The notes under the pieces are model-generated. The model saw only the letters and a list, made by a program, of their open reading frames with translations. It searched no databases and was not told the origin of the DNA. DNA of 23,846 bases from DATGKK01 sp035294725 (GTDB lineage: Bacteria; Actinomycetota; Acidimicrobiia; Acidimicrobiales; Bog-793), in contig DATGKK010000089.1 of assembly GCA_035294725.1 (NCBI GenBank), forward strand, positions 1 through 23,846, written 5' to 3'. A program made the position numbers and the translations under genes. Each line of letters begins with the position of its first letter. Position 1 is the stretch's first letter. Shown in pieces: positions 13,418 to 20,842 of this stretch.

Positions 13418-14895
13418 CCGCCGCCGAGACCGGCCCGCCCGACCGGGAGAGGGGCTCCGTCCTCGTGGTCGACGTCGGCACGAGCGGTGTCCGGGCAACG
13501 GTCGTCGCCCCGACCGGCGCCGTGGCGCACGTCGAGCACGAAGAGGTGCTGCCGAGCACGCCGGCCCAGGGCTTCGTCGAATTCGACCCTGCTGCGACGG
13601 CATCGGCTGCCCTCAGGGTCGCAACGGCCGCACTGCGGCGCAGCGGCCCAGTCGCGACGCTCGGGATCGCGAACCAGCGCGCCTCGACGGTGCTGTGGGA
13701 CCGGGCGAGCGGGGAGCCCGTCGGCCCGGGAATCGGGTGGCAGGACCTGCGGACGGCGGGGATGTGCCTCATGCTGAGAGAGCAGGGGATCCGCCTCGCC
13801 CCCAACCAGTCGGCCACGAAGCTCGCCGTGCTGCTCGACATGGCAGATCCCGAGCGGAGGCGGGACCTGTGCTTCGGCACCGTCGACAGCTGGCTGGCGT
13901 TCGTCCTCTCGGAGGGAGCCCTCCACGTCACGGACCACACCAATGCCGGCGTGACCGGGCTCGTCGCTCCCGACGGACGCTCGTGGGACGGGGGGCTGTG
14001 CGCCGCCTTGCGGATCCCGGCGGCGGTGCTCCCCCGCCTCGTCGACTCGGCCGGGGTGCTCGGGCCAGCCACCGCCCTCGAGGGCGCCCCGCAGATCGCC
14101 GCCCTCGTCGGAGACCAGCAGGCCTCGCTCGTCGGGCAGGGCTGCCTGCTGCCTGGCCGGGCGAAGGCGACCTTCGGCACCGGCGGCATGCTCGACTGCT
14201 GCGTCGGCGAGCAGCGGCCCGGGTTCGCCGCCCGGGGCCCGCACGGCTGCTTCCCGATCATCGCCTGGAGCGAGCAGGGCCGCCTCACCTGGGGAGTGGA
14301 GGCCGTCATGCTCTCGGCCGGCACGTGCATCGAGTGGCTCCGGGACGACCTCGGACTCATCGATCGCCCTTCGGACTCCGACGGCCTCGCCGCCTCCGTC
14401 GCCGACACGGGCGGGGTCGTGTTCGTGCCCGCCCTCCTCGGCCTCGGCACCCCGGTCTGGGACTTCGGCGCCAGGGGAGCGCTGTTCGGCATCACCCGCG
14501 GCACGACGCGAGCCCACGTCGTCCGAGCGGTGCTGGAGGGGGTCGCCCAGCGGGGAGCCGACCTGCTCGAGGCGGCGGAGCAGGACGCCGGCAGCGAGAT
14601 CACCTCGCTCGCGGTGGACGGGGGCATGAGCCGCAACGGGACGTTCCTCCAGGCGCTCGCCGACGCCACGGGGCGGCCGGTGGCGCCCTTTCCGATCGCG
14701 GAGGCGACGGCGCTCGGGGCCGCCTGGCTCGCCGGGGTCGCCGCCGGCGTCTGGCCGGACCTCGCCACCGCGGCCTCCCTCGTGCCGCCCTCGCCACGGA
14801 TCGTGCCGCAGCGGAGCACCGACCGGGCACGCTGGCTCGAGGCACGCGAGCGTGCCGAACGCACGGTGCCCGAGCTGTCGGCTCTCGAGTTCTGA
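13414..14895 (+). CDS. FGGY-family sugar kinase, glycerol kinase-like
   Basis: A 493-residue kinase whose ATG overlaps the preceding stop (ATGA). The FGGY fold is complete: phosphate-1 loop VVDVGTSGVRATVV (18-31), IANQRASTVLWDRASGEP, GIGWQDLRT as in glycerol kinases, GDQQASLVGQGC with KATFGTGGMLDC, GVVFVPALLGLGTPVWDFGARGALFGI, and the C-terminal nucleotide motif VDGGMSRNGTFLQALAD with EATALGAAWLAG. Glycerol is the likeliest substrate because of WQDxRT and the GlpD partner. However, the opening GTSGVR differs from the usual GTTSxR of GlpK, so another polyol is possible. It is the last gene of the three-gene operon. Confidence 0.85.
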   Translation: MTAAETGPPDRERGSVLVVDVGTSGVRATVVAPTGAVAHVEHEEVLPSTPAQGFVEFDPAATASAALRVATAALRRSGPVATLGIANQRASTVLWDRASGEPVGPGIGWQDLRTAGMCLMLREQGIRLAPNQSATKLAVLLDMADPERRRDLCFGTVDSWLAFVLSEGALHVTDHTNAGVTGLVAPDGRSWDGGLCAALRIPAAVLPRLVDSAGVLGPATALEGAPQIAALVGDQQASLVGQGCLLPGRAKATFGTGGMLDCCVGEQRPGFAARGPHGCFPIIAWSEQGRLTWGVEAVMLSAGTCIEWLRDDLGLIDRPSDSDGLAASVADTGGVVFVPALLGLGTPVWDFGARGALFGITRGTTRAHVVRAVLEGVAQRGADLLEAAEQDAGSEITSLAVDGGMSRNGTFLQALADATGRPVAPFPIAEATALGAAWLAGVAAGVWPDLATAASLVPPSPRIVPQRSTDRARWLEARERAERTVPELSALEF

Positions 14896-14896
14896 C

Positions 14897-14938
14897 CGGG
14901 GCCGGGCGCGGCCCCGCCGAGGCTCAGTGCGCCTCGGC
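14897..14938. terminator. Tandem GC-rich hairpins between convergent genes
   Basis: Two adjacent stems lie between the kinase stop (14895) and the deacetylase gene. The first is GGGGCC-GGGCGC-GGCCCC (14898-14915), extendable by a C-G pair. The second is GCCGAGGC-TCAGTGC-GCCTCGGC (14916-14938), whose loop contains the deacetylase stop codon. The position suggests bidirectional termination. Neither has a T-tract, which is usual for actinobacterial terminators. Confidence 0.6.
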
Positions 14939-15586
14939 GGCCCCCGTCTTGGCCGTGCCCGCCTTGCCCGGCAGGCCGATGGCGGCCGGGTCGAGCAGGT
15001 ACCGGTGCACCTCGAATCCCTCGGCCTCGCGCGCCCGGGCGCCGAAGCCCCGAAAGCGCGCCTGGGCCTCGAGGGCCTCGAGGTCGACGATCCCGTTGCG
15101 CATGACCTGGGAGATGTGGCACCTGATGAGGTCGAGCTTCTCCTCGACAAGGCCACCGATGTTGACGAAGACGTTCGGCGAGAACGCCACGGCGGTGGGC
15201 GACTCGTAGCACAGCACCCGGGAGACCTTCCGGGCCGCCGCAATGGAGGCAACGGCCGTCGCCCGGTGGTCCTGGTGGGTGTCGTTCGGCGTGTGCGTGT
15301 AGACGACGTCGGCACCGGTGCGGGCGATCGCCGCCTCGACCACGTCGACCGCCTCCTTGCCGGCAGGTACCGAGCCGTCCTCGAAGCCGCCCCAGAGGAG
15401 CTCGGCGCCGAGGAGCCGGGCCGCCTCGACCTGCTCGTCGATGCGGGGGTTCTCGCCGTCCACGTTGTTGCCTTCGGTCATGACGAGAAGGGTGACCTCG
15501 TCACCCGCCGCACGATGCGCGAGCAATGCGCCCCCGCAGCCGATCTCGACGTCGTCGGGGTGTGCTCCGATTGCGAGGACTCTCAT
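14924..15586 (-). CDS. PIG-L (LmbE-like) zinc N-deacetylase
   Basis: This 220-residue enzyme belongs to the PIG-L family, which removes acetyl groups from N-acetylglucosamine-type conjugates (for example in mycothiol, GPI precursors, lincosamides and bacillithiol). The metal motif AHPDDVEIGCGG (8-19, with His9, Asp11, Asp12 and Glu14) and the second motif HTPNDTHQDH (98-107, with His98, His104 and His107) are both intact. The gene starts at ATG 15586, overlapping by ATGA the stop of a secreted DUF6801-like protein, so the two are translationally coupled. This may tie the deacetylase to the surface-glycan genes upstream. A stand-alone MshB-like or housekeeping role cannot be excluded. Confidence 0.9.
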   Translation of the reverse strand: MRVLAIGAHPDDVEIGCGGALLAHRAAGDEVTLLVMTEGNNVDGENPRIDEQVEAARLLGAELLWGGFEDGSVPAGKEAVDVVEAAIARTGADVVYTHTPNDTHQDHRATAVASIAAARKVSRVLCYESPTAVAFSPNVFVNIGGLVEEKLDLIRCHISQVMRNGIVDLEALEAQARFRGFGARAREAEGFEVHRYLLDPAAIGLPGKAGTAKTGAAEAH

Positions 15587-16317
15587 CGGTTGGTGCTCCT
15601 GTTTCGGCTGCCATCGGTTGCGGTCCAGGCGGCGGCGCTCGCGGCGTCGGCGCCGGCGAGCCGCTGCTGCGGCGTGCGGCGGCGCTGCCGCCAGATCAGC
15701 GCGACGCTGACGAGCGCCGCGACTCCGAGCCCGCCGATCGCCGGGTTGACCGGCATCGGGTCCGAGCCCACCGCGATCGTGAGCGTCGGCGCGTGCCCTG
15801 CCCAGCGCGCCGAGCAGTGGAGGCCGCCGAACCAGGTCGCCAACTCAAGGTTGGAGGCGGCGATGGTGAGCTGCCCATCCCTTCCCGCCGTGAACGGGCC
15901 GAGCCTCGCCGAGTCGGTCCCGCCGAGCCGCCGGGGTGAGGCGCCGCGGGCCGTGAAGCTCCAGGAGGCGACCCGGCCCGACACCGACCGGTGGGCGAGC
16001 AGGAGTGCGTCGACGAGCGAGGCGGGCACCGTCGTCGTCGCGCGGACGTCGGTCAGGTGGAACCGCTGCCCTGGCTCCACGACCTGCGGGGCCCTGCCCG
16101 AGATGGTCGCCTCGATGGCCTGGGCGCCGAGCACCGGGAAGTGGCAGAGATACGGCACGGTGAGCGTGAACGGCGCCGTCGCCGACGGAACCGTCGCCGC
16201 CTCGGCTCCCGATCCCGCCGCCGCCAACGCCAATGGCAGTCCGACTGCCACGATCGCGGCACGCGCGAGCTGCCGCCTCGTCCGCAGCCACGCCAACGGC
16301 ATGGTGCTGAGCCTCAA
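15583..16317 (-). CDS. Secreted DUF6801-like protein A with C-terminal sorting-type anchor
   Basis: From TTG 16317 the protein has 244 residues. This start has GGAGAGGGG six bases upstream and matches the TTG start of paralogue B; ATG 16302 is the alternative. Residues 1-40 are a signal peptide ending in AEA. The mature part begins with the family pattern TVPYLCHFPVLGAQAIEATI (Cys58). A second Cys is at 168, and LGPFTAGRDG is shared with B. The C-terminus has VNPAIGG, a hydrophobic helix (about 194-208) and ALIWRQRRR, nearly identical to B. After that comes a 30-residue tail, longer than usual for a sorting signal. The stop overlaps the deacetylase start. It is probably an exosortase substrate, which is inference. 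Confidence 0.8.
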   Translation of the reverse strand: MRLSTMPLAWLRTRRQLARAAIVAVGLPLALAAAGSGAEAATVPSATAPFTLTVPYLCHFPVLGAQAIEATISGRAPQVVEPGQRFHLTDVRATTTVPASLVDALLLAHRSVSGRVASWSFTARGASPRRLGGTDSARLGPFTAGRDGQLTIAASNLELATWFGGLHCSARWAGHAPTLTIAVGSDPMPVNPAIGGLGVAALVSVALIWRQRRRTPQQRLAGADAASAAAWTATDGSRNRSTNR

Positions 16318-16615
16318 CTTCGTCCCCTCTCCGAAACGTGCCGGTTCCAACTTGCCTGCTGCCCAGACGACCTCGAACCGGTCACGACGACGTTTCGCCG
16401 AGCACCGTACATCGCAGAACCGGCGGGCGACACCCCTGAAGCGGAAGTATCACTCCTGGTGAGACGGCTGCTACGTAGGGTGCGGAATCGGACGGCATTT
16501 GCCCCATCCCTCCCGGGCGGCAGCACCGCGCGGCCGCACGCGACGACCCCGGTCGAGGTCGCCGGCGCCGGCCGCGCGCTGCTGTCGGGAGCCCGACGGG
16601 CCATTCCCCGACCGC
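16318..16615 (-). other. Gap between the two paralogues
   Basis: About 300 bases without a supported gene. A short inverted repeat, GTCGGG-AG-CCCGAC (16584-16597), lies 19 bases past the stop of paralogue B and may end its transcript. The ribosome site of paralogue A (GGAGAGGGG) is at the left edge. A minus-strand TACGGT near 16406-16411 could be a -10 for paralogue A, but with no -35 this is weak. Confidence 0.4.
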
Positions 16616-17323
16616 TCAGGCCAGGCGGGCCGCGTGACGGTCGTGACGGCGCCGCTGACGCCAGATGAGGCCGGCGCCCACAAGGCCACCGAGGCCGATG
16701 CCACCGATGGTCCCGAGGGGGATCTCGTTCGACACGATCGGGACGGAGAGGACGGCGTCACTCGGGATCGGCGACGGCGCCGTGCACGGGATCGAGTACG
16801 TGGTCCCGAGGATCGCCGTCGAGATGGTGATGTTGCCCGGCGCGAGAGTGGCCGTTCCGCTCGATCCGGCCGTGAACGGCCCCACCGTCGTCGGGGATGC
16901 CGGCACCGTGACCGTGAGCGGCTGACCCGGCGTGATCGGAAGTGGCCCGAAGGGGATCGGCGTCGCCGCCGCGTTCAGCGTCGACGGCGAGGCGTCGGTC
17001 GTGTTGATGTCGAACTCGGTGACGGTGCCCGAGATCGACTTCTCCACGAGGTACAGCTCCTGGGTCACCGACCCTGGGATCACGGTCTCGGTCTGCACGT
17101 TCGTCAGGTTGAACTGGCTGTTCGGAGCGACGGAGGCCGGCGCGGTGGCGTTGATCGTGATGTCGATGCTCTGTGCACCGATGATCGGGAACGCGCACGA
17201 GTACGTGAGCGTGGCCGAGGTCTGTGCGAGCGCCGGCGTGGACCCGAGCGCGGCCACGCCGGCACCGGCCGCGGCGAGCGTCGCTGCCGCCGCAGCGATG
17301 CGGGCTGTCGTGATGAGGCGCAA
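16616..17323 (-). CDS. Secreted DUF6801-like protein B with C-terminal sorting-type anchor
   Basis: The 235-residue protein starts at TTG 17323, with AAGGGGG eight bases upstream. A signal peptide (1-33, MRLITTARIA... ending ALA) precedes a Ser/Thr/Pro/Asn-rich mature domain that opens with TLTYSCAFPIIGAQSIDITI. Cys43 and Cys180 could form a disulfide. Its pattern of an aromatic-xCxFPxxGAQ start, VIPGS and VGPFTAGSSG matches the actinobacterial DUF6801 type as I recall it. The C-terminus is NEIPLGTIGG, a hydrophobic helix (206-221) and WRQRRRHDRH, then ends nine residues later, which is the tripartite form of sortase or exosortase substrates. It lies 251 bases after the glycosyltransferase gene of the exosortase operon. 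Confidence 0.83.
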   Translation of the reverse strand: MRLITTARIAAAAATLAAAGAGVAALGSTPALAQTSATLTYSCAFPIIGAQSIDITINATAPASVAPNSQFNLTNVQTETVIPGSVTQELYLVEKSISGTVTEFDINTTDASPSTLNAAATPIPFGPLPITPGQPLTVTVPASPTTVGPFTAGSSGTATLAPGNITISTAILGTTYSIPCTAPSPIPSDAVLSVPIVSNEIPLGTIGGIGLGGLVGAGLIWRQRRRHDRHAARLA

Positions 17324-17423
17324 GATGTGTTCCCCCTTCTTCGAGGCTCGGAGCGTGCTCCGGCAGGATCTCCGCCGACCGCCGGGCCCCGTCGCCCGCT
17401 GGTCAGCGTCGGATGGACTGCAC

Positions 17424-17444
17424 GGTTACCGGCTGGTTACCGGC
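17424..17444. repeat. Tandem direct repeat GGTTACCGGC, 11-bp period
   Basis: GGTTACCGGC occurs at 17424-17433 and again at 17435-17444, one helical turn apart. It lies in the 251-bp gap upstream of secreted protein B and about 100 bases before its start. The spacing suits a dimeric regulator that binds direct repeats, such as an OmpR-type response regulator. The rest of the gap holds only small palindromes (CCACGTGG at 17555-17562 and CGGAGC-GT-GCTCCG at 17349-17362) and no gene. Confidence 0.45.
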
Positions 17445-17574
17445 ACCTGCGCCGTTGTACCCGCGGCCTGCCGCCGGTGTCCAGGGAATTCACTCCGGGC
17501 GCGCCGAGGTTCACCGAGAGCGTCGAGGGATCGAGCTGTCGTGTCCGAACGCTGCCACGTGGTCCGAGCGGCGG

Positions 17575-18948
17575 TCAGGCGGGCCGGCCCCGCACCGCGG
17601 CGGCCGCCGGAGCGCCCTCGTCGCGGGCGCGGGCCGTCTTCACCCACCGGTAGTCCCGGCCAAGGATCCCGTCGAGCCAGGCCTTCGTGCACAACGCCAT
17701 CGAGACGAAGAAGAGAGGCAGGAAGTAAAAGAGCGAGCGCGCCCAGGAGCGGTCGGCGCGGGCTATGAGGAGGCCGCCGCCGAGCTCCATCAATGGACCG
17801 AGGAACAGCAGCATCCAAAGGACGAACAGATCGGCCTGGAACGGCGGGGACGAGAGGCCCCCGAGCCAGGTGAAGGTGAGCACGAGGCCGATCGCCGACA
17901 CCATCGGGAGGTGGAACGACAGCAGGAACATCGTGGTCTCGACCTTCTGCGCGAGGCTGAGGCGGGGCGAGCGCCACACGGCGGAGCGGTACTCCCTCCA
18001 CACCTGCTGGTGACCCCTCGCCCAGCGGTACCGCTGCTTCCAGAAGCGGCCGATCGTCGTGACCCCTTCCTCCTCGTCGACGGCCGTGACGTCGTAGCGC
18101 ACCCGCAGGCCGGCAAGGATCACGCGAAGCGTGAGGTCGGTGTCCTCCGTCACCGAGGCGGTGTTCCAGCCGCCGAGCGAGCGCAGCACGTCGGCCCGCA
18201 CCGCGCAGTTGGCGCCGCCGTAGGCGGGAAGGCTGTGCATCGCCTGCCGGCCGTACTCGTTCACGAGGTAGCCGGCGAGGTAGTCGATGCCGACGAGGAG
18301 CGCGATCGGCGAGTCACCGGTGTTGGAGATCTCGCAGCGGCCCTGCACCGCCGCGACCGACGGGTCCTCGAAGTGGCGGACGAGGCGGCGAACGACGTCG
18401 CGCCGGGGCCGGTGATCGGCGTCGAACACGACGACGATCTCACCCGTCACGTTCCTCAGGCCGTCGTTGAGCGCCCCTGACTTGCCCCCGCCGCTCCCCG
18501 GGGCACGATGGAGGACCCGGATCGGCCGGGTCGCAGCAAGGCGGTCGAGGATGGCTCCGGTCTCGTCCTCGGAGGCGTCGTCGACGACGATGATCTCGAG
18601 AAGGCCTCTCGGGTAGTCGAGGTCGAGCAGCGCCTGCACGAGGTGCTCGACGACGGCCTCCTCGTTCTTGCACGCCACGAGGACCGAGACCCGCGGCTGG
18701 TAGCCGGTCTCCACGAGCGGCGCGCTCAGGTCGGCCGGTGCCGAGCGGAACGCCGACATCGCGAACGAGAGGTGCCGGATGAAGAACGCGATGAACAGCG
18801 CCTGGATGAACAGGGCAAAGGCGGTGACCACGGTGCCGAGTCCGGCGAGGGCGACGGCAAGGCAGGTACCTCCCACCGCCCCGAGCAGGGCCCACGGCGC
18901 AGGAGCAGGGGCGGCGCGCGCCGGCACCCGCACCTGGGGGAGGCTCAC
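17575..18948 (-). CDS. Processive family-2 membrane glycosyltransferase
   Basis: From GTG 18948 (GTGA overlap with the HAD gene, GGGGGAG ribosome site) the protein has 457 residues. It is built like polysaccharide synthases of the PgaC, NodC or hyaluronan-synthase kind: an N-terminal membrane region (about 19-58), a cytosolic GT-A domain and C-terminal membrane helices (about 330-430). Catalytic motifs are complete: VACKNEE, IIVVDDAS (D123, D124), FDADHRP (176-178), VTEDTD (TED 267-269) and QRYRW (305-309). The last is the QxxRW motif of processive enzymes. It would polymerise a UDP-sugar, plausibly an N-acetylhexosamine given the neighbouring 2-epimerase, and export the chain. It is the last gene of the exosortase-led operon. 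Confidence 0.9.
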   Translation of the reverse strand: MSLPQVRVPARAAPAPAPWALLGAVGGTCLAVALAGLGTVVTAFALFIQALFIAFFIRHLSFAMSAFRSAPADLSAPLVETGYQPRVSVLVACKNEEAVVEHLVQALLDLDYPRGLLEIIVVDDASEDETGAILDRLAATRPIRVLHRAPGSGGGKSGALNDGLRNVTGEIVVVFDADHRPRRDVVRRLVRHFEDPSVAAVQGRCEISNTGDSPIALLVGIDYLAGYLVNEYGRQAMHSLPAYGGANCAVRADVLRSLGGWNTASVTEDTDLTLRVILAGLRVRYDVTAVDEEEGVTTIGRFWKQRYRWARGHQQVWREYRSAVWRSPRLSLAQKVETTMFLLSFHLPMVSAIGLVLTFTWLGGLSSPPFQADLFVLWMLLFLGPLMELGGGLLIARADRSWARSLFYFLPLFFVSMALCTKAWLDGILGRDYRWVKTARARDEGAPAAAAVRGRPA

Positions 18949-19670
18949 CGGGGCTCCCCCACCGCCGTCGCGAGGTAGGGCTCGATCTCGCGCACGGCCT
19001 CGGCGAGCGACGCCACGCTGCGCCAGGTCCCCTCGAGGTCCGGCCGGTCGCGGTACTCGCCCGTGCGCACCCGAACCGCGCGGCTCCCGAGGGCGTGGGC
19101 GGCGGCCACGTCCTTGTCGGGCCGGTCTCCGATCACCACCGCCTCGGCCGGAGCGACGCCGAGCTGTTCGAGCGCCTCCCTCATCGGCCGCGGGTCCGGC
19201 TTGCGCCACCTGCGGCCGAGCTCGTCGGAGTAGACGACCACCCGGAACCACCGATCGAGGCCGGTCGCTGCGAGCTTGCCGCGCTGGCCCGGCACGTCAC
19301 CGTCGGTCACGAGCCCGAGCGGCACGGAGGCTGCGAGGCGCTCGAGGGCCGCGGCCGTCCCGGGATAGGTCGGGAGGCTCGAGGGGAGGTGGGACCGGAA
19401 GGCCGCCACGAGCGGTGCCGGGTCGGTGGCGATGCCGGCGGCGGCGAGCGCCCGGTCGATCGTGTCACCCCGGTCCGACCCGGCCGCCACGGCGTCGTCG
19501 AGGGCCCTGCGCAGCGCGGCTCCGTCGAGACCCCGCCGGCTCGCCTCGGCGGCGACCCGGTCGAGCGCGCCGGCGAGCCACGCCGCCTGGGGGTAGAGCG
19601 TGTCGTCGAGATCGAGCAGCACCGCTCGCACCGGGCCCTCGGAGGTCCGCACGGGAGGGCCGCTCGTCAT
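18945..19670 (-). CDS. HAD-superfamily hydrolase (probable sugar phosphatase)
   Basis: This 241-residue protein carries all four HAD motifs: DLDDTLYP with nucleophile Asp20 and acid/base Asp22, a helical cap (about 30-100), LVTDGD with its Thr, RKPDPRPM with the conserved Lys, and VIGDRPDKDV binding Mg2+. The opening is typical of phosphatases acting on small sugar phosphates or related esters. The ATG at 19670 overlaps the epimerase stop and its own stop overlaps the glycosyltransferase start, so it is embedded in the operon. Dephosphorylation of a sugar precursor made by the neighbouring genes is a reasonable but unproven role. Confidence 0.87.
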   Translation of the reverse strand: MTSGPPVRTSEGPVRAVLLDLDDTLYPQAAWLAGALDRVAAEASRRGLDGAALRRALDDAVAAGSDRGDTIDRALAAAGIATDPAPLVAAFRSHLPSSLPTYPGTAAALERLAASVPLGLVTDGDVPGQRGKLAATGLDRWFRVVVYSDELGRRWRKPDPRPMREALEQLGVAPAEAVVIGDRPDKDVAAAHALGSRAVRVRTGEYRDRPDLEGTWRSVASLAEAVREIEPYLATAVGEPR

Positions 19671-20842
19671 GGCGCGACCACCCCCGCTCTCGCCGAGACC
19701 GCGGAGACGGCCGGGGGCAACCCGGTCGCAAGCGCGGGCTCCTTCGGTCGGATCCGCTCGAGCACCTCCTCGTCGGAGAGCAGGCGAGCGACCCGCTCGC
19801 CAGTGCGCCCGTCGCCGTAGGGGCAGGGTGTCGCCGCGACCCGTTCCTGCTCGCGAGCCTCGCAGAAGAAGGCAGCGGCGCTGAGAGCGGCCGCCTGGTC
19901 GAGGCCGACGAGGCGGGCAGTGCCGAGGAGGACGCCCTCCCAGCGGGGCGTCGAGGTCCGCAGCACGACCACCGGGACGCCGAGGAAGCTTGCCTCCTCC
20001 TGCACGCCGCCCGAATCGGTGACGACAACGCGGGCCGAGCGGACGAGCCCGAGCATCTCCCCGTAGGGCACGGGCGGGAGGAGGTCGATGCCGGGGCGCT
20101 CGAGCCGGGCCAGCAGTCCCGTCGAACGGAGCCGGTCGGCCGTGCGGGGGTGGACGGGGAACACGACGGGGCCGAGCTCGGCGGCGAGCGAGTCGACGAG
20201 GCCGACGAGGAGCTCGAGGCGCTCGGGGTCGTCCACGTTCGTCGCCCGGTGTGCGGTCACGAGGACGCCGGCCCGCTCGTGATGTGGAAGCGCCGTGACG
20301 CCCATCTCCACGAGGAGGTCGATGACGGGGTTCCCCACGACCTCGATGGCCCTCTCGGGCACGCCTTCGGCGAGCAGGAACTGGCGGGCGAGCTCCGTCG
20401 GCGCCAGCTGGAGGGTCGCGGCGGCTGCTCCGACTCTCCGGTTCGTCTCCTCCATGGACCGCTCGTTGAACGAGCGGAGGCCAGCCTCGAGATGTGCCAC
20501 GGCGAGACCTCGCCGCCGTGCCGCGAGGCCATAGGCCGGCACCGTGTTCGTGTCGCCGAGGAGGAGGACCACGTCGGGAGCGTGCTCGGAGAGCTCCCGC
20601 TCGGCCTGCGCCACGAGGCCGCCGAGACGGGCTGGCTCGTCGCCGCCGAGCTCGTGGCGGACGTCGGGGCGAAGGCCGAGCTCCTCGAAGAAGGCCCCCG
20701 CCATCTCGAGGTCGTAGTGCTGGCCCGTGGCGACCGTCCTCACCGGCAGCCCGCAGGCGGCGAGCGCCTTCACCACCGGGGCCAGCTTCACGAACTCTGG
20801 TCGCGTCCCGCAGGCCACGAGCACCCGGGGCGACCGTCTCAC
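19667..20842 (-). CDS. UDP-N-acetylglucosamine 2-epimerase-like protein (WecB/MnaA family)
   Basis: The family interconverts UDP-GlcNAc and UDP-ManNAc for surface polymers. From GTG 20842 it has 391 residues with a GT-B fold: GTRPEFVKLAPVVKAL (12-27), TGQHYDLEMAGAFFEELGL, LLGDTNTV (Asp97), AHLEAGLRSFNERSMEETNRR (Glu119, Glu131/132), TAHRATNVD (His198), FPVHPRT and VTDSGGVQEEASFLGVPVVVLR. Two normally well-kept stretches differ. The usual TERPE is STPRWEG (297-303), and the D-H-x-S/A-D segment after EETNRR is replaced by an Ala-rich GAAAAT. The enzyme may therefore act on a related UDP-sugar or hydrolyse its substrate. Both ends overlap neighbouring genes by 4 nt. Confidence 0.87.
   Translation of the reverse strand: MRRSPRVLVACGTRPEFVKLAPVVKALAACGLPVRTVATGQHYDLEMAGAFFEELGLRPDVRHELGGDEPARLGGLVAQAERELSEHAPDVVLLLGDTNTVPAYGLAARRRGLAVAHLEAGLRSFNERSMEETNRRVGAAAATLQLAPTELARQFLLAEGVPERAIEVVGNPVIDLLVEMGVTALPHHERAGVLVTAHRATNVDDPERLELLVGLVDSLAAELGPVVFPVHPRTADRLRSTGLLARLERPGIDLLPPVPYGEMLGLVRSARVVVTDSGGVQEEASFLGVPVVVLRTSTPRWEGVLLGTARLVGLDQAAALSAAAFFCEAREQERVAATPCPYGDGRTGERVARLLSDEEVLERIRPKEPALATGLPPAVSAVSARAGVVAP

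Noticed and set aside
11630..13603. Open frame of 657 codons antisense to the FAD oxidase
   Set aside because: The plus-strand gene has full FAD-domain motifs and NTGA coupling; the antisense product does not look like a protein family.
13294..15315. Open frame of 673 codons on the minus strand opposite the kinase operon
   Set aside because: It runs antisense to the clear FGGY kinase and PIG-L genes. Its protein is Arg/Pro/Ala-rich without motifs, a typical shadow frame in GC-rich DNA.
15583..17323. LPXTG or PEP-CTERM signal in the two secreted proteins
   Set aside because: Neither motif occurs; the residues before the helix are IPLGTIGG and MPVNPAIGG. The sorting-signal idea rests only on the tripartite layout and paralogue conservation.
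18949..19251. Long N-terminal extension of the glycosyltransferase
   Set aside because: The extension is antisense-like Arg/Gly-rich sequence overlapping the HAD gene; GTG 18948 has a ribosome site and GTGA overlap.
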